NCBI GenBank assembly: GCA_036388895.1
Contig: DASVQY010000020.1
Location: 1 to 64,000, forward strand
Direction of reading: 5' to 3'
DNA from: SXVE01 sp036388895
GTDB taxonomy: Bacteria; Acidobacteriota; Blastocatellia; Pyrinomonadales; Pyrinomonadaceae
Length of the DNA stretch: 64,000 nucleotides
Part shown: positions 43,483-51,983 of the stretch, in pieces
How the letters are laid out: each line of letters starts with the position of its first letter
How positions within the stretch are numbered: position 1 is the first letter of the stretch
Notes under the pieces: generated by a model
What the model was told of the DNA's origin: nothing
Databases searched by the model: none
The model's input: the letters and a program-made list of their open reading frames with translations, nothing else
Translations under genes and position numbers: made by a program

Positions 43483-43923
43483 ATGGCAGACAATCCGAAG
43501 CAACAAAACCATTCCGACGGCGTAGAACTCGAAAACGGAAACGCCGCTTCCGGCGAGCTGCGCTCGATTCGCGAAATCATAAAAGATTTGTCGAAACCCG
43601 TCGCTAAACGACATCTTCGGACGCGCAAACAGGGCGGCAAGGATTTGACTTATATTTCCTGGTACGACGCCGTAAAATACCTCGATCATTACGCGCCCGG
43701 TTGGAATTACGAAGTGCGTTCGATGAATTCGGTCGGCGGAAAACTGATTTTGACGATTCGCCTTTCTATTCCTTGTCTCGAAGGCATCGTTTACCGCGAA
43801 GCGACCGGACAGGAAGAAGAAGAAACTACATCTTACGGCGATTCGTCGTCGAACGCCGAAAGTATGGCTTTGCGCCGCGCAGCAGCAAAATTCGGATTGG
43901 GACTTTATCTTTATGATAAATAA
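43483..43923 (+). CDS. Rad52/Rad22-like single-strand annealing protein
   Basis: A 146-aa protein with the Rad52-fold signature: LTYISWYDAVKYLDHYAPGW (about 47-66), EVRSMNSVGGKLILTIRLSI, and the closing SMALRRAAAKFGLGLYLYDK (about 127-146). Members, including DdrA of Deinococcus and phage recombinases, bind single-stranded DNA ends and anneal complementary strands in repair. The protein ends exactly at the conserved motif, without a tail. It stands alone, not in a prophage block. Confidence 0.85.
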   Translation: MADNPKQQNHSDGVELENGNAASGELRSIREIIKDLSKPVAKRHLRTRKQGGKDLTYISWYDAVKYLDHYAPGWNYEVRSMNSVGGKLILTIRLSIPCLEGIVYREATGQEEEETTSYGDSSSNAESMALRRAAAKFGLGLYLYDK

Positions 43924-43995
43924 AACGGTGAATTGAAACCGCATCAGCAAAGCCGATAATGTTGATGACAAACAATGTTTGTCTGTGTTATTCTT

Positions 43996-44022
43996 AAAAG
44001 TGAGCTTCCCCGGCTCGCTTTT
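43996..44022 (+). terminator. terminator after the Rad52-like gene
   Basis: A 10-bp stem with one wobble pair (AAAAGTGAGC / GCTCGCTTTT) and a T-rich tail. A small palindrome GACAAACAATGTTTGTC lies just before it (43966-43982). Confidence 0.75.
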
Positions 44023-44070
44023 TTCTTTAAAGACTCACGCCTTTATCTATCGTTCCCAATTCATTAATTT

Positions 44071-46059
44071 ATGGACAAATTAAACGAATATTTGCAGACG
44101 ATGCTCAGCACCTGCGCCTACGAATTGCATCTCGAACCGAACAAACAGCCGTTTATGATTTCCGCGAAAGGCGCGACGGAATTGTCGGGCACGCCGATCT
44201 TCGGCACGCAAATCAGTATGATGATTTTCCCGCTCATTCCGGCTCAAGTGAAACAGCAATTGCCGAATCAAGCCGAAATCGAATTCGTTCACCAAAGCAG
44301 TTTCGGCAGTTTTAATTTTATGGTTCGCAAATCTCCGGCAGGTTTTAAGGTAACGATTCGTCCGTTTTTGAATGAACCGGCATCCGAACAGAACTTGAAT
44401 AACGCGTTTGGCTCAAATGCGCAGCCGGCTGCTCGTCAAAATCAACCGAGAATCCAGTCAAATTCACCGATTTTCGCGTCTCCGCCGGTAAATTCTCCGA
44501 ATGTTGAACCCTCGAAAGTCTCTTTTGAAAACAACCCGTCCGCAAATGAAAGCAACTACGATTTTTCGGTAAATCCGCTTGAGAAAACGGAAGCAGAAAA
44601 TCAGCATCAAGAGTTTTCAAATTCCTTTTTCAATAATGAAAATAACGAAAAAACCGAAAATGAAATCCCCGTACAACTTGATGTGACGGATACATTTTCC
44701 GAAGCCGCTCTTTACGAACCGCCCGCCAAGCCCGAAGATTTTCTTCTGCTGGAAGACGAATATATTTCGCCCGCCGATACGAATTCGCCGGAAAGCGGTT
44801 ACAGTTTTTCAAACGATGATTCGCTTATAGAGCTTCAACAAGCGCAGCTTCCGCAAAATTCGATTTTCGGTCGGGAACAATATGCCGAACCTGCGCAAAT
44901 GATTCAGCCGTTAACAGAAGTCTTTCCGACAAACGAAACCGACGTTTTGCCGACTTCCGCTTCATTCAGTGAAAATCCTCAGGCAAAAACGCGGATAAAC
45001 GAACTTTTTCAAAAAATGGCTCAAATCGGAGCGTCGGATTTGCATCTGAGCGTTTCGATGCCGCCGATGATTCGGAAAGACGGAAAAATGCAAACTTTGC
45101 CGGGCGAAACGATTTTGACGGCTGAATCGGCGCGAGAGCTTTTAACTTCGATAATGCCGGCAAAAAACCGAGAAGAATTCGCCGCCAGAAACGACACGGA
45201 TTTCGCTTACGAAATTCCGAATCTCGCTCGTTTTCGCGCCAATATTTTTACGGACAGAAAAGGAATGGGCGGCGTTTTCCGCATCATTCCGACAAAAATT
45301 CTGACCGCCGAACAGCTCGGACTTTCGCAGGCTGTGATGAATCTCTGCTCGCTTTCAAAAGGCTTGGTCGTTGTGACCGGTCCGACCGGAAGCGGCAAAT
45401 CAACGACGCTCTGCGCGATGATTGATCACATCAATAAAACGCGCGAAGACCATATAATCACAATCGAAGACCCGATTGAATTCACTCACGAAAACCAAAA
45501 ATGTCTGGTCAATCAGCGCGAAGTTCACAACCACACCGAGAGTTTCAAAAACGCTCTGCGCGCCGCGCTTCGCGAAGACCCGGACATTCTGCTCGTCGGC
45601 GAAATGCGCGATTTGGAAACAATTTCGATTGCGATAGAAACCGCCGAAACCGGACATCTCGTTTTCGGAACGCTGCACACGACAACGGCGGCTTCGACTG
45701 TTGATCGAATCATTGACCAATTTCCCGCCGACCGGCAGCAGCAAATTCGCGTGATGCTTTCAGAATCGCTCAAAGGCGTTATCGCGCAGACGCTCGTGCC
45801 GAAAAAAGGCGGCGGTCGCGTCGCTGCGCTCGAAATTTTAATCGTTACCCCGGCAATTTCAAACTTGATACGCGAAGGCAAAACCTTTCAGATTTCGTCG
45901 GCGATGCAAACCGGCAGACAGCAAGGAATGGTAACGCTCAACGACGCTCTTTTCGACCTCGTACACAAAGGCGCCGTCGAACCCGGCGACGCTTATATAA
46001 AAGCAATTGACAAAGCGAATTTTGAAACTATGCTGTCGCGCGGCGGTTTTAAGATTTGA
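44071..46059 (+). CDS. PilT/PilU-like retraction ATPase with extra N-terminal domain
   Basis: A 662-aa protein. The C-terminal 360 residues are a full PilT-type secretion ATPase: N-domain (INELFQKMAQIGASDLHLSV, about 309), Walker A VVTGPTGSGKSTTL (about 433-446), Asp box ITIEDPIEFTH, Walker B DILLVGEMRDLETI, His box VFGTLHTTTAASTVDRIIDQF. These drive type IV pilus retraction at the inner membrane. The first 110 residues form a separate domain (LHLEPNKQPFMISAKG), followed by a disordered acidic linker rich in Asn, Pro and Glu (about 115-300). A normal PilT is about 350 aa, so the N-terminal half is an addition, perhaps a second degenerate copy of the N-domain. No other pilus gene is nearby. 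Confidence 0.9.
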   Translation: MDKLNEYLQTMLSTCAYELHLEPNKQPFMISAKGATELSGTPIFGTQISMMIFPLIPAQVKQQLPNQAEIEFVHQSSFGSFNFMVRKSPAGFKVTIRPFLNEPASEQNLNNAFGSNAQPAARQNQPRIQSNSPIFASPPVNSPNVEPSKVSFENNPSANESNYDFSVNPLEKTEAENQHQEFSNSFFNNENNEKTENEIPVQLDVTDTFSEAALYEPPAKPEDFLLLEDEYISPADTNSPESGYSFSNDDSLIELQQAQLPQNSIFGREQYAEPAQMIQPLTEVFPTNETDVLPTSASFSENPQAKTRINELFQKMAQIGASDLHLSVSMPPMIRKDGKMQTLPGETILTAESARELLTSIMPAKNREEFAARNDTDFAYEIPNLARFRANIFTDRKGMGGVFRIIPTKILTAEQLGLSQAVMNLCSLSKGLVVVTGPTGSGKSTTLCAMIDHINKTREDHIITIEDPIEFTHENQKCLVNQREVHNHTESFKNALRAALREDPDILLVGEMRDLETISIAIETAETGHLVFGTLHTTTAASTVDRIIDQFPADRQQQIRVMLSESLKGVIAQTLVPKKGGGRVAALEILIVTPAISNLIREGKTFQISSAMQTGRQQGMVTLNDALFDLVHKGAVEPGDAYIKAIDKANFETMLSRGGFKI

Positions 46060-46086
46060 AGAAAATTTAAAAAAAAGGAAACTGAC

Positions 46087-46138
46087 AAACGAAAAAGCGA
46101 CGAGAGAATTTTTGAACTCTTTCGTCGCTTTTTCGTTT
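46087..46138 (+). terminator. strong terminator after the PilT-like gene
   Basis: A perfect 17-bp stem (AAACGAAAAAGCGACGA / its complement) extended by AGA/TCT, with T-rich flank. Confidence 0.88.
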
Positions 46139-46219
46139 AATTTACGCGGGCGTTTCCGTTTAATTTTTCTTATTTATTTTATATTTCAAAACCCCGAAAA
46201 CTTTCAGTAAAATAAACAT

Positions 46220-46681
46220 ATGAGTAAATATCGTTTCATCGTAATTTTTTCAATCATTTTCTGTTTCGGACAAATCGTCAGCGCGAACGCGCAATCAAGC
46301 GGCTCGGTTTCTGTCAGCGTAACGGACAACCGGAAAATCATCACTCGCAATATTGATAAAAATCTTCTTTTGCGCATCGTCAAAGACAGCAGCGTCAAGC
46401 ACAAACATTTCGGCTGGCTCGTCGAAGTCGTGCGCAAACCCTTTAAAGTCGGTGCGAGGAATTTGATTTACACTAACAATCCCGGCGTCGGAGCGGATAG
46501 ATCGCAGGTTTACGCCTGGCACGTTGCGGGCAATGAATTTCCGAACGAACGCGAAATCAAAGTTCGCGGTTATCCTTATTCGGTAAAAATATCTTTGATT
46601 GACGCAAAAACTGCCGGAAGCAGTCCGAACGCGAGATTTAATTCGGGAACGCTGCAAGTCAGCTGGACGCGTCAGAAATAA
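46220..46681 (+). CDS. secreted protein of unknown function
   Basis: A 153-aa protein with a signal peptide (about 1-25, cleavage near ANAQS). The mature part (KHKHFGWLVEVVRKPF; NPGVGADRSQVYAWHV) has no recognised domain; the C-terminal SGTLQVSWTRQ is beta-like. Exported and soluble. It stands alone between two terminators. Confidence 0.7.
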   Translation: MSKYRFIVIFSIIFCFGQIVSANAQSSGSVSVSVTDNRKIITRNIDKNLLLRIVKDSSVKHKHFGWLVEVVRKPFKVGARNLIYTNNPGVGADRSQVYAWHVAGNEFPNEREIKVRGYPYSVKISLIDAKTAGSSPNARFNSGTLQVSWTRQK

Positions 46682-46699
46682 AATATTTTCGGAATTTAC

Positions 46700-46738
46700 A
46701 AAAAAAGGATTGAATTTTATATTTTCAATCCTTTTTTT
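46700..46738. terminator. bidirectional terminator
   Basis: A perfect 15-bp stem (AAAAAAAGGATTGAA / TTCAATCCTTTTTTT) between two convergent genes. Confidence 0.9.
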
Positions 46739-46752
46739 ACTTTTTTCTTTGC

Positions 46753-48174
46753 TTAAAGACTAATCCCGTAAGGCTTTAATTGTTCGGAAATCTTCGATTC
46801 GTCACCGACGACGATGATTGTCATTTTGTTTTCGTTCAAATACTTGCGCACCATTTCCTGCACGTCTTTCGGCGTCACGGCGTTTAATTTCTGAATGTAT
46901 GTGTCGAGAAAGTTTTTATCGAGCTCGTTGTAATTCATTGTTTCGAGCTGGTTGATAATACCGGTTCGCGTCGAATTCAGCAGAACGTAAACTCCGATCA
47001 AGTAGTTTTTAATTCCCTGCAATTCGGCTTCGGTCGGCGGTTCTTTCCGCAGACGATCAATCTCGAACAGGATTTCTTTGAGCGAAGCGCCGGTAGATTC
47101 GGTCGTCACGTCTGCCGTTTCGTACCAGTAACCGGTTTTGAAACGGTGCCAAACCTGACTGTACGGGGAATATGTGTAACCTTTGTTTTCGCGTATGTTC
47201 GCCGTAATTCGCGAGCCGAAACTTCCGCCGAGAAGCGAATCCATCACAGTAAATTTAACAAAATCCGCGTCCGAAGGCGAAACGGCGGGCATTCCGAGGT
47301 AAATCGTAGATTGCGGCGCACCGGGTCGGTCAATTACCGTCAAAGAACGTTTTGCGGAAACAGTAGGAACATTGCGAATCGGATCAGCGCCTTTTTTCCA
47401 TTTGCTGAACGATTTTTCAATCGCGCTTTTTACAGCCGCCGCGTCAAATTGCCCGACAACGTAAAGATGCGCGCGCGCCGCGCCGTAGTTATCGTTGTAA
47501 AACGCTTTCAAATCGTTTAACCGATAACTTTTTACAGATTCTTCGCTCGGCGAAACGACGCCGTAAGGGTGATTCGGATAAACGACCTCGCGAAATTTTT
47601 CCCAGGCGATTGTTCCCGGCTGCGCTCTCGAAACCGTTAATTCGCGTATTTTGTTCGCGCGATATTTTTCCAAATCTTCCGCCGCAAATTTCGGATTAAG
47701 AACGACATCAGCCAAAAGCGTCAGAAATCTCGCGTCAAATTCCGAAAGAACTTCGCCGCCGACGGTCGTTTTATCATTGCTCGCCGAAGTAAAAATGCTC
47801 CCGCCCATTTCCGCTGTTTCGCGAGCGATTTGCTCGGCGGTTCGCATCGCCGTTCCCTCTTTCAGCATCGTCGCAACGGCATCTGAAATCCAGCGCTGAT
47901 CGGCTTTTTCGTTCAAACTTCCGGCGCGAACGACGGTTTGTATCGCTACTTTCGGAACAGCGCCGTATGGAACCAGCGTGACGCGCATTCCGTTTCCGAG
48001 CGTGTAAGTTTCCTGTTTCGGAAAAACGAACGGTTTCGGCTGCCCGCCAACCGGCGGTTTTTCCTTTTGCCCGAAAACATTTAGCGCGGAAGAAAGAAAT
48101 ACTGCCAAACAAAGGCATAGAGAATATTTTATAAGTTTTGAATTTTGAATTTTGAATTTTGAATTTTTCATCAT
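46753..48174 (-). CDS. M16 peptidase-like subunit without the zinc motif
   Basis: A 473-aa exported M16-fold protein. The usual HxxEH motif is absent at the expected place (about residue 85 reads WISDAVATMLKEGTA), so it is probably the non-catalytic partner of the next gene, as in known two-subunit M16 proteases. The C-terminal half (YGAARAHLYVVGQFD; NKGYTYSPYSQVWHR) is well kept. The N-terminus MMKNSKFKIQNSKLIKYSL is unusual: its codons are four tandem TTTTGAA heptamers read on the minus strand, placed before the hydrophobic signal segment. The true start may be a little further inside. It lies 7 bases after the M16 gene upstream. Confidence 0.88.
   Translation of the reverse strand: MMKNSKFKIQNSKLIKYSLCLCLAVFLSSALNVFGQKEKPPVGGQPKPFVFPKQETYTLGNGMRVTLVPYGAVPKVAIQTVVRAGSLNEKADQRWISDAVATMLKEGTAMRTAEQIARETAEMGGSIFTSASNDKTTVGGEVLSEFDARFLTLLADVVLNPKFAAEDLEKYRANKIRELTVSRAQPGTIAWEKFREVVYPNHPYGVVSPSEESVKSYRLNDLKAFYNDNYGAARAHLYVVGQFDAAAVKSAIEKSFSKWKKGADPIRNVPTVSAKRSLTVIDRPGAPQSTIYLGMPAVSPSDADFVKFTVMDSLLGGSFGSRITANIRENKGYTYSPYSQVWHRFKTGYWYETADVTTESTGASLKEILFEIDRLRKEPPTEAELQGIKNYLIGVYVLLNSTRTGIINQLETMNYNELDKNFLDTYIQKLNAVTPKDVQEMVRKYLNENKMTIIVVGDESKISEQLKPYGISL
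48136..48163. repeat. heptamer array (TTTTGAA x4) inside the M16 start region
   Basis: Four exact tandem copies of TTTTGAA, within the first codons of the minus-strand M16 gene. No inverted partner arm is seen within 100 bases. The array encodes the KFKIQNSKL part of the N-terminus. Confidence 0.85.
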
Positions 48175-48181
48175 TTTCCTC

Positions 48182-49582
48182 CTACTCCGCTTTATTTCCG
48201 GCGTCTTTTTCGACGTTCAAAATTACAGTCGTGCGGTTTGTTTTACGCAAATACTCTTTCGCCGTTTTTTGAATCAGCGCGGGCGTGACTTTGCGGAAAT
48301 TCGCTTCGATTTCGTTGATTTTTTCGGGCTTATCGTCGAAAAGCGCGAAACAGGCGAGCAGATCGGCGCGTCCGACGCCGCCGAATTGCTGCAGCGTGTC
48401 GTAAAATCCCGAACGCAGCTTCACAATCGCGCGGTCAATGTCTTTTTGCGCGACCGGTTTGTTTTGCAGTTGTTCGATTACCGCGTCGCTTGCCGCGATG
48501 ATTTCCTGCGGCGTGAATTTTTCGTCGTGAATCAAATCAACCGTAAAAAGCATCGGACCGTTGTAATTGAACATATTTCCCAAATAAGCGTTGATTCCGC
48601 CGCTCAAACCGCTCGTGTAATTTTTATTTTTAACGAGTTCCTGATACAAAAGACTGTCTTCGCCCTGCAGCAAAATCTGATCAATCAAACCCATCGCGTA
48701 ATATTCGGGCGTGTCGCGTTTCGGCATTTGATAACCGAAGCCGACCGCCGGTTTTTTCGCTAATTTGTCGGTGCGCGTAACGATTTTTTCCTTTTCCTGT
48801 CGAGGTTCCGAAATATCCGGCAGCGGATCGGTTTTTTGCGCTGTTATGTTGGCGAAGTATTTATTAATCCAATTTCGCGCCTGCGGTTCTTCAAAATCGC
48901 CGGTGACGACCAAAACGGCGTTTTGCGGCGAGTAATATTTATCGAAAAACGATTTCGCGTCTTCGAGCGTCGCCGCTTCGATGTCTTTTAATTCACCGTA
49001 AAAATTATGCGAATTATACCAGTTCGTAAAAGCCGCCATCGGCAAATCAATCCACGGAAAAGTGCCGTAAGGCTGATTTAAAACATTGACTTTTACTTCG
49101 TTGCCAACCACACCTTGCTGATTTTTCAAATTTTCCTGCGTAATGTCCAAACCTCGCATACGGTCGGCTTCCGCCCAGAGCAGCGTTTCGAGTTTATGCG
49201 ATGGAACTACGGCGAAATAATTCGTAAAATCAAATCGCGTTGAACCGTTCAGAACGCCGCCGTTTGACTGCACGAGTTGGATATACTCCATTTTTCCGAG
49301 ATTTTTTGAACCTTGAAACATCAAATGCTCGAACAAATGCGCGAATCCCGTGCGGTCTTTCGGTTCGATACGAAAACCGATGTTGTAATAAACTGCGACG
49401 GTCGTCAAAGGCGCGCTTTTTTCCGGCGAAAGCACCACTTTCAAACCGTTCGGCAAAGTGTAATAAGTAACCGGCACATTGAGACCGCCCCCGTTTTTCT
49501 TCGGCTGCGCGACGGCAAACGAAGAAAATACAAACGTCAAAGCGATTAAATACAGAAAAATCCTTCTCGATGAATGATTCAT
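48182..49582 (-). CDS. M16 zinc peptidase, catalytic subunit
   Basis: A 466-aa exported M16 protease. The signal peptide is at about 1-25. The inverted zinc motif is HLFEHLMF (His-x-x-Glu-His, about 84-91). The third ligand Glu lies about 75 residues later (EVKVN region, about 165). The C-terminal domain has GYQMPKRDTPEYYAM. M16 members cut peptides and unfolded proteins in the periplasm. It is followed, after 7 bases, by the non-catalytic homologue, with which it likely forms a heterodimer. Confidence 0.93.
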   Translation of the reverse strand: MNHSSRRIFLYLIALTFVFSSFAVAQPKKNGGGLNVPVTYYTLPNGLKVVLSPEKSAPLTTVAVYYNIGFRIEPKDRTGFAHLFEHLMFQGSKNLGKMEYIQLVQSNGGVLNGSTRFDFTNYFAVVPSHKLETLLWAEADRMRGLDITQENLKNQQGVVGNEVKVNVLNQPYGTFPWIDLPMAAFTNWYNSHNFYGELKDIEAATLEDAKSFFDKYYSPQNAVLVVTGDFEEPQARNWINKYFANITAQKTDPLPDISEPRQEKEKIVTRTDKLAKKPAVGFGYQMPKRDTPEYYAMGLIDQILLQGEDSLLYQELVKNKNYTSGLSGGINAYLGNMFNYNGPMLFTVDLIHDEKFTPQEIIAASDAVIEQLQNKPVAQKDIDRAIVKLRSGFYDTLQQFGGVGRADLLACFALFDDKPEKINEIEANFRKVTPALIQKTAKEYLRKTNRTTVILNVEKDAGNKAE

Positions 49583-49691
49583 AAATGCTCCTGTTTTTGA
49601 ATTTTTTTAGAACTTCTGCCGAATTTATACGGAGAAATCACGATTTTGTTTTGAGGTCGCAATAAAAACCCGGTAACAAACAAAAATATTT

Positions 49692-49714
49692 ACCTTTTTT
49701 ACCTTTTTTACCTG
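49692..49714. repeat. short 9-bp tandem repeat (ACCTTTTTT)
   Basis: Two and a half copies of ACCTTTTTT stand in the 200-base spacer between the M16 gene and the TolC gene. No inverted arm is present. It is weaker than the other arrays. Confidence 0.5.
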
Positions 49715-49735
49715 CAAGTAAATGTATAAAAACAA

Positions 49736-49761
49736 AGCGGGCGCTTCTACAAACGCCCGCT
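49736..49761 (-). terminator. terminator of the efflux operon
   Basis: A GC-rich 8-bp stem (AGCGGGCG / CGCCCGCT) with a 10-base loop; on the minus strand it is followed by TTGTTTTT. It lies 26 bases after the TolC stop codon. Confidence 0.85.
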
Positions 49762-49786
49762 GAATTTATGCTTATTACTTTAAGTG

Positions 49787-51811
49787 TTATTTATTCCGGC
49801 TCTTAGAGAAGTCTTTTGAATTCATCACAATCGAGCGCCCCGTAGAAGATTTTATTAAATTTGTGCCTTCGGTAACCGTCACGTTGTTTGCGGAAAGCGT
49901 CGTGCCGGTAGCTCGCTGAAACTCTGAAATAGCTTTGTTCAAATCGGTCTGCGCCTGAAGCTCGCGCCCGCGCGCCGAAAGAAGTTCGGTTTGACGCTGA
50001 AGAACGAGATAGAAAGTCGTCGTTCCGGCGCGAAATTGCCGCTGCTCGCTTTCGTAAAGCTGTTCGGCAGAAGTTCTGGCGGCAAGCGCCGAAGCCAGAC
50101 GCGCTTCGGCTGAACGCAGCGCCTGCAAAGAATTTCGCACTTGCGCCTCGATGATTTGTTCCTGTTGTGCGCGCTGATTTCCGATTTGCGATTCTTCCGC
50201 CAGACTGCGCCCGAGATTTGCTTCCGCAACGCGATTTCCCAAAGGCAAACCGATTCGCACTCCGACGCGATACGTCGGGTATCTTTGCGTTAACAACCCG
50301 CCGAGCGAATTGAAGAAACCGCCGACTAACGCATCGGGCGGCGAACTCACGGTCGTGGTCGGATTGATAACCAGCGGCGGCAAATTTTGCGTTTGCGAAA
50401 TTTGATTGATGCGGGCGAGCAATTCGGGATTGATCGTATTGCTTGTGCGCGTAATTTCGTTCGCCGTTCCCGCCAATCCGTTTGAAGTGTAATTGGCGAC
50501 CAGATCAACCTGCGGTTTCGTTTGATCGCGGAAAAATCGCTGATCAATGCGGTTGATCTCTGTTTGAGTTTGAAGCTGCGTGATTTCGGGACGATTTTTC
50601 AATGCGTCGGCGACGGCGATTTCAAGACCGACGCGCGGCGGCTCGAGCGAAATCGGCGAAACCGGCGTGATCGGGCGCGACCAGACTTCGGAAGTTCTGT
50701 CCGGCAGCATCAAAGTTTTCAAATTATTTTCCGCGCGCGTGACAGATTCCTGCGCCGTGTAAACGTTTTGTTCGAACGTGGTGATTTGCGTCGTTGCGGC
50801 GATGACATCAATCGGCGCGAGCACGCCGCTCGCGACAAGCCGCTGATTGCTTTCGAGCTGAACGCGAGCTTGTTTGACGGCGTCAATCTGCACTTGCAGA
50901 TTTCGCAGCGCAAAAACCAAATCCCAGTAAGCCTGTTCAGCCTGCGCGATCACTTCGATGGCGCGCTGCCGAAACTGCGCGTCGGTTAAACTCAGATTTT
51001 TTTTGGCAATTTCGATATTTCGGCGATTGTTATCAAAACGCCGCCCGCGCCAGAGAGGTTGAATGTACGACAAGTTAAACGCCGTCGGAAATTGCGGATT
51101 GAGCAGCGCGTTCTGGTTGTTAGTGGTCGTTCGCGCCGTCGTAAAATCGGCGCTGTAAGAGCCGCCGGCGAATGGCGAAAAACCGCTCGCGCCGAAATTC
51201 GAGCGAAAATCGCTTTGCGTTACCTTTCCGCTCGCGCCAGCGCCGCCGATTGTCGAAGCGGTCGGCGTCGTTCGTCGTTCGTAATAACTTTCCCCGGCAA
51301 GTTGCGGGTCGTAGACTCCGCGTGCCGCGCGCAAATTAAATTCGGCAATCTGCACCTCGATTTTCGAGGAATCAATATCGTTATTATTTTGCAGAGCCAT
51401 TTCGATTACCTGTTCGAGCGTCAGCGAAAGCTGATTCATCATATCAACGCCGACTCGCTCAGCCGATGGAAGCGGTCGAACCGGAGCTTGGAAATTCGGC
51501 GCAACCGGCGGCGGATCGTCCGGCAGAACTGCGGGAGCGACGCCGCCGGATGTTCCGACATTTTGCCCCGGCGTTTGCTGTATAACCGTGTTCGGATTGG
51601 AAATCTGTCCGCTCGGGGTCGTTCCGGGCGGAGCGGTTGTCGTTTGCTTCGGCGCGTTCGGTTGCTGAGCGGGATTTACCGGTTGTTGAGTTTGCGGTTG
51701 ATTCGGCTGCTGCGGTAGTTGTGTCGGCGGTTGAGCAGGCGGCGTCTGCCCCGCAGCAGTGAGAGCGGCGAGAAAAACCGAAAGAAATGTTGAAACTACT
51801 ACATTTTTCAT
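49787..51811 (-). CDS. TolC-family outer-membrane efflux protein
   Basis: A 674-aa outer-membrane channel. The signal peptide is about 1-21. A Gln/Pro/Thr-rich linker (about 22-115) is much longer than in TolC and may span peptidoglycan or be disordered. Two OEP repeats follow: SLTLEQVIEMALQNNNDID (about 131) starts the first. LVASGVLAPIDVIAATTQI and FRAGTTTFYLVLQRQTELL are the paired helical hairpins of the two halves. It forms the exit duct for the RND pump encoded just upstream. Confidence 0.92.
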   Translation of the reverse strand: MKNVVVSTFLSVFLAALTAAGQTPPAQPPTQLPQQPNQPQTQQPVNPAQQPNAPKQTTTAPPGTTPSGQISNPNTVIQQTPGQNVGTSGGVAPAVLPDDPPPVAPNFQAPVRPLPSAERVGVDMMNQLSLTLEQVIEMALQNNNDIDSSKIEVQIAEFNLRAARGVYDPQLAGESYYERRTTPTASTIGGAGASGKVTQSDFRSNFGASGFSPFAGGSYSADFTTARTTTNNQNALLNPQFPTAFNLSYIQPLWRGRRFDNNRRNIEIAKKNLSLTDAQFRQRAIEVIAQAEQAYWDLVFALRNLQVQIDAVKQARVQLESNQRLVASGVLAPIDVIAATTQITTFEQNVYTAQESVTRAENNLKTLMLPDRTSEVWSRPITPVSPISLEPPRVGLEIAVADALKNRPEITQLQTQTEINRIDQRFFRDQTKPQVDLVANYTSNGLAGTANEITRTSNTINPELLARINQISQTQNLPPLVINPTTTVSSPPDALVGGFFNSLGGLLTQRYPTYRVGVRIGLPLGNRVAEANLGRSLAEESQIGNQRAQQEQIIEAQVRNSLQALRSAEARLASALAARTSAEQLYESEQRQFRAGTTTFYLVLQRQTELLSARGRELQAQTDLNKAISEFQRATGTTLSANNVTVTEGTNLIKSSTGRSIVMNSKDFSKSRNK

Positions 51812-51983
51812 AATTCTAAAATCACAAAGCAGTCAAAGCGTATTTAGTCTGGACGCAGACAAATTCGCTCGCTTTTTTTCGCTAAAGATGCTGTAGATTT
51901 TTCAGCTTTAACCCGAAATACAGTCTTTATCGAATAATTACTCACACTTTGCAATGCTTGATACAGACGTTTTCCGCCTCGGT

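Noticed and set aside
43327..43971. Long open frame on the minus strand opposite the Rad52-like gene
   Set aside because: It is the antisense of a clearly conserved gene, has an unnatural composition and no start signal.
43966..43982. Palindrome GACAAACAATGTTTGTC as a regulator binding site
   Set aside because: It lies just before a clear terminator, between the end of one gene and the next, and I see no second copy in the window. The evidence is too thin.
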